Part shown: piece after piece, positions 45,456 to 46,455 of the stretch
Position numbering within the stretch: position 1 is the first letter of the stretch
Layout: the number at the start of each line of letters is the position of its first letter
The notes under the pieces: model-generated
Databases searched by the model: none
What the model saw: the letters and a program-made list of their open reading frames with translations, nothing else
What the model was told of the DNA's origin: nothing
Translations under genes and position numbers: made by a program
From: Bacteroidetes bacterium HGW-Bacteroidetes-21
GTDB lineage: Bacteria; Bacteroidota; Bacteroidia; Bacteroidales; GWA2-32-17
NCBI GenBank assembly: GCA_002840935.1
Contig: PHDH01000004.1
Span: 1-46,455, forward strand
Length of the DNA: 46,455 nt
Direction of reading: 5' to 3'

Positions 45456-46256
45456 ATGGCATACCTGAAAAAATATAATGATATTGTTGTCATGCAATTT
45501 GACATCTTGAGAAATTACGCAGGCATTAATCATTTTATAACTACACGGACGGATGGAAATTTAAATCGCTTTAATCCCGGTTTTGTTGATTGGAAAAATC
45601 CCCTGGAAGTAATTGAGAATCGTAAAAAACTAGCAAGTGCTTTTTCATTAGAGCCCAAAAATATGGTTTTTTGTCGTCAGACACATAGCGATAATGTGGC
45701 CGTATTTAATGAAGATGAAGGAGGAAATGGTTTCTATAATAGAGATACTGCCATTCCCGATACCGATGCGGTGATAACCAACAAACACAAAATCTGCCCC
45801 GTAATAATGACAGCAGATTGTGTTCCCATTATACTGTATGACCCCAAAAACAATGCTATAGGTGCTGTTCATAGTGGATGGAGAGGAACACAAAAATTAT
45901 TTTTGAAAAAGGTAATGACCCGTATGCATGAGGTTTTTAATTCCAGGCCGGAAGATTTTTTATGTTGTATTGGCCCTTCGGCTGGTCCCTGTTGCTATGA
46001 AGTAGGAGACGAAGTAGTGACTTTGTTTAAAGAAATTTTTGGCGAAAACGAAAAGATTATACATCGGGGCGATCATGAGAAAGCCCGTCTTGATCTATGG
46101 TATGCCAATGAGCTACAGGCATTGGAATTTGGAGTGCTTCCTAAAAATATTGAAATAAGTCGGAACTGCAGTATGTGTCAGTCGGACAACTTTTACTCTG
46201 CACGAGTACATAAATCGGAAGTCGGACGGACAGGTACGGGAATTTTCTTGCTTTAG
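45456..46256 (+). CDS. pgeF: YfiH/PgeF laccase-domain protein (peptidoglycan editing factor)
   Basis: Up to 266 residues of the multicopper-oxidase-like YfiH family. Metal-site motifs are intact: CRQTHSDNV, TDAVITN, MTADCVPIILYD, AVHSGWRGT, IGPSAGPCCYEV and RNCSMCQSDNFYSAR. In E. coli the protein corrects wrongly built peptidoglycan precursors; related proteins act on purine nucleosides. The start is uncertain: the ATG at 45456 abuts the terminator T tract, while the ATG at 45492 (MQFDILRNYAGINHFITTRTDGN) begins where family homology should start. No clear -7 box is visible between them. Confidence 0.9.
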   Translation: MAYLKKYNDIVVMQFDILRNYAGINHFITTRTDGNLNRFNPGFVDWKNPLEVIENRKKLASAFSLEPKNMVFCRQTHSDNVAVFNEDEGGNGFYNRDTAIPDTDAVITNKHKICPVIMTADCVPIILYDPKNNAIGAVHSGWRGTQKLFLKKVMTRMHEVFNSRPEDFLCCIGPSAGPCCYEVGDEVVTLFKEIFGENEKIIHRGDHEKARLDLWYANELQALEFGVLPKNIEISRNCSMCQSDNFYSARVHKSEVGRTGTGIFLL

Positions 46257-46359
46257 CCAAAAGAAGGTAGTATAGTTCAGGGCAAACGCATTTAAATAGA
46301 AGAACATTAAAATAAAAATAAAAAAATTACGTATTTGCGATGATTCAAGTCGTATACTA

Positions 46360-46455
46360 ATGATTATCAATACACCAAAGAATCAGAAGCAATCTAAATG
46401 CCTGCAGGCAGGCAAGCATAAGGCAGGCCGGTTAAAGAAATTATTTGATAAACAA
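46360..46455 (+). CDS. Possible start of a further gene, cut by the window
   Basis: From the ATG at 46360 the frame is open for all 32 codons to the window end (MIINTPKNQKQSKCLQAGKHKAGRLKKLFDKQ). It is too short to name. Its middle contains a GC-rich palindromic stretch (46399-46430) that may be a repeat and not true coding sequence. No convincing promoter precedes it. Confidence 0.25.
   Translation, partial: MIINTPKNQKQSKCLQAGKHKAGRLKKLFDKQ
46399..46430. repeat. GC-rich palindromic, REP-like stretch
   Basis: TGCCTGCAGGCA (46399-46410) is a perfect 12-base palindrome, followed by GGCAAGCATAAGGCAGGCC. It stands out sharply from the AT-rich surroundings and resembles dispersed GCCTGC/GCAGGC palindromes seen in other Bacteroidota genomes. 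One copy only is visible here. Confidence 0.45.

Overview
The window is a chromosomal segment of a Bacteroidota bacterium, most likely of the order Bacteroidales or a close relative. Three things point there: a complete porP-porK-porL-porM-porN (gldKLMN) type IX secretion (T9SS) core, two secreted proteins ending in T9SS sorting domains, and repeated -7 boxes of the Bacteroidota form TAnnTTTG, several with a TTG 19-20 bases upstream. Base composition is AT-rich and gene density is high. I saw no phage, insertion sequence or CRISPR array.

Layout. 1-3215 (minus): a small exported protein and a large glycogen synthase/alpha-glucan phosphorylase fusion cut by the window edge. 3332-5563 (plus): a TPR-transmembrane-SpoIIE phosphatase, followed by a likely small-RNA unit. 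5864-9366 (minus): atpD-atpC-hydrolase-dus operon. 9539-12631 (minus): two T9SS cargo proteins, a C45-type NTN hydrolase and a BNR-repeat protein. 12882-14252 (plus): a cyclic 2,3-diphosphoglycerate synthetase-like GTPase. 14334-17520: a secreted LpoB/CsgG-like protein, a divergent HTH regulator and a superoxide dismutase. 17573-20227 (minus): rplM-rpsI-rpsB-tsf. 20438-22642 (minus): era-der. 22831-22901 (minus): tRNA-Gln. 22959-23681 (minus): a lipoprotein. 23894-30269 (plus): a DUF2723 GT-C-like membrane protein and a polysaccharide deacetylase, then a tight four-gene cassette of HPr-kinase-like protein, sulfotransferase, PqqD-like protein and lasso-peptide B2-type protease. 30328-35606 (minus): class II ribonucleotide reductase and PBP1A. 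35694-39139 (plus): topA and a degenerate ureohydrolase. 39359-45415 (plus): the T9SS core operon. 45456-46256 (plus): a YfiH/PgeF laccase-domain protein, then the start of a possible further gene.

How the genes fit together. Most of the window is housekeeping (translation, ATP synthesis, DNA topology, nucleotide reduction, cell wall). The envelope theme is strong: T9SS core plus two cargo proteins, PBP1A, a PgeF-like peptidoglycan editing factor, a deacetylase and a GT-C enzyme. The most unusual part is the cassette at 27799-30269. It joins RiPP-type parts (PqqD-like recognition protein and B2 cysteine protease) with a kinase-like and a sulfotransferase tailoring protein. It has its own promoter-like box, but no visible cyclase, transporter or precursor peptide.
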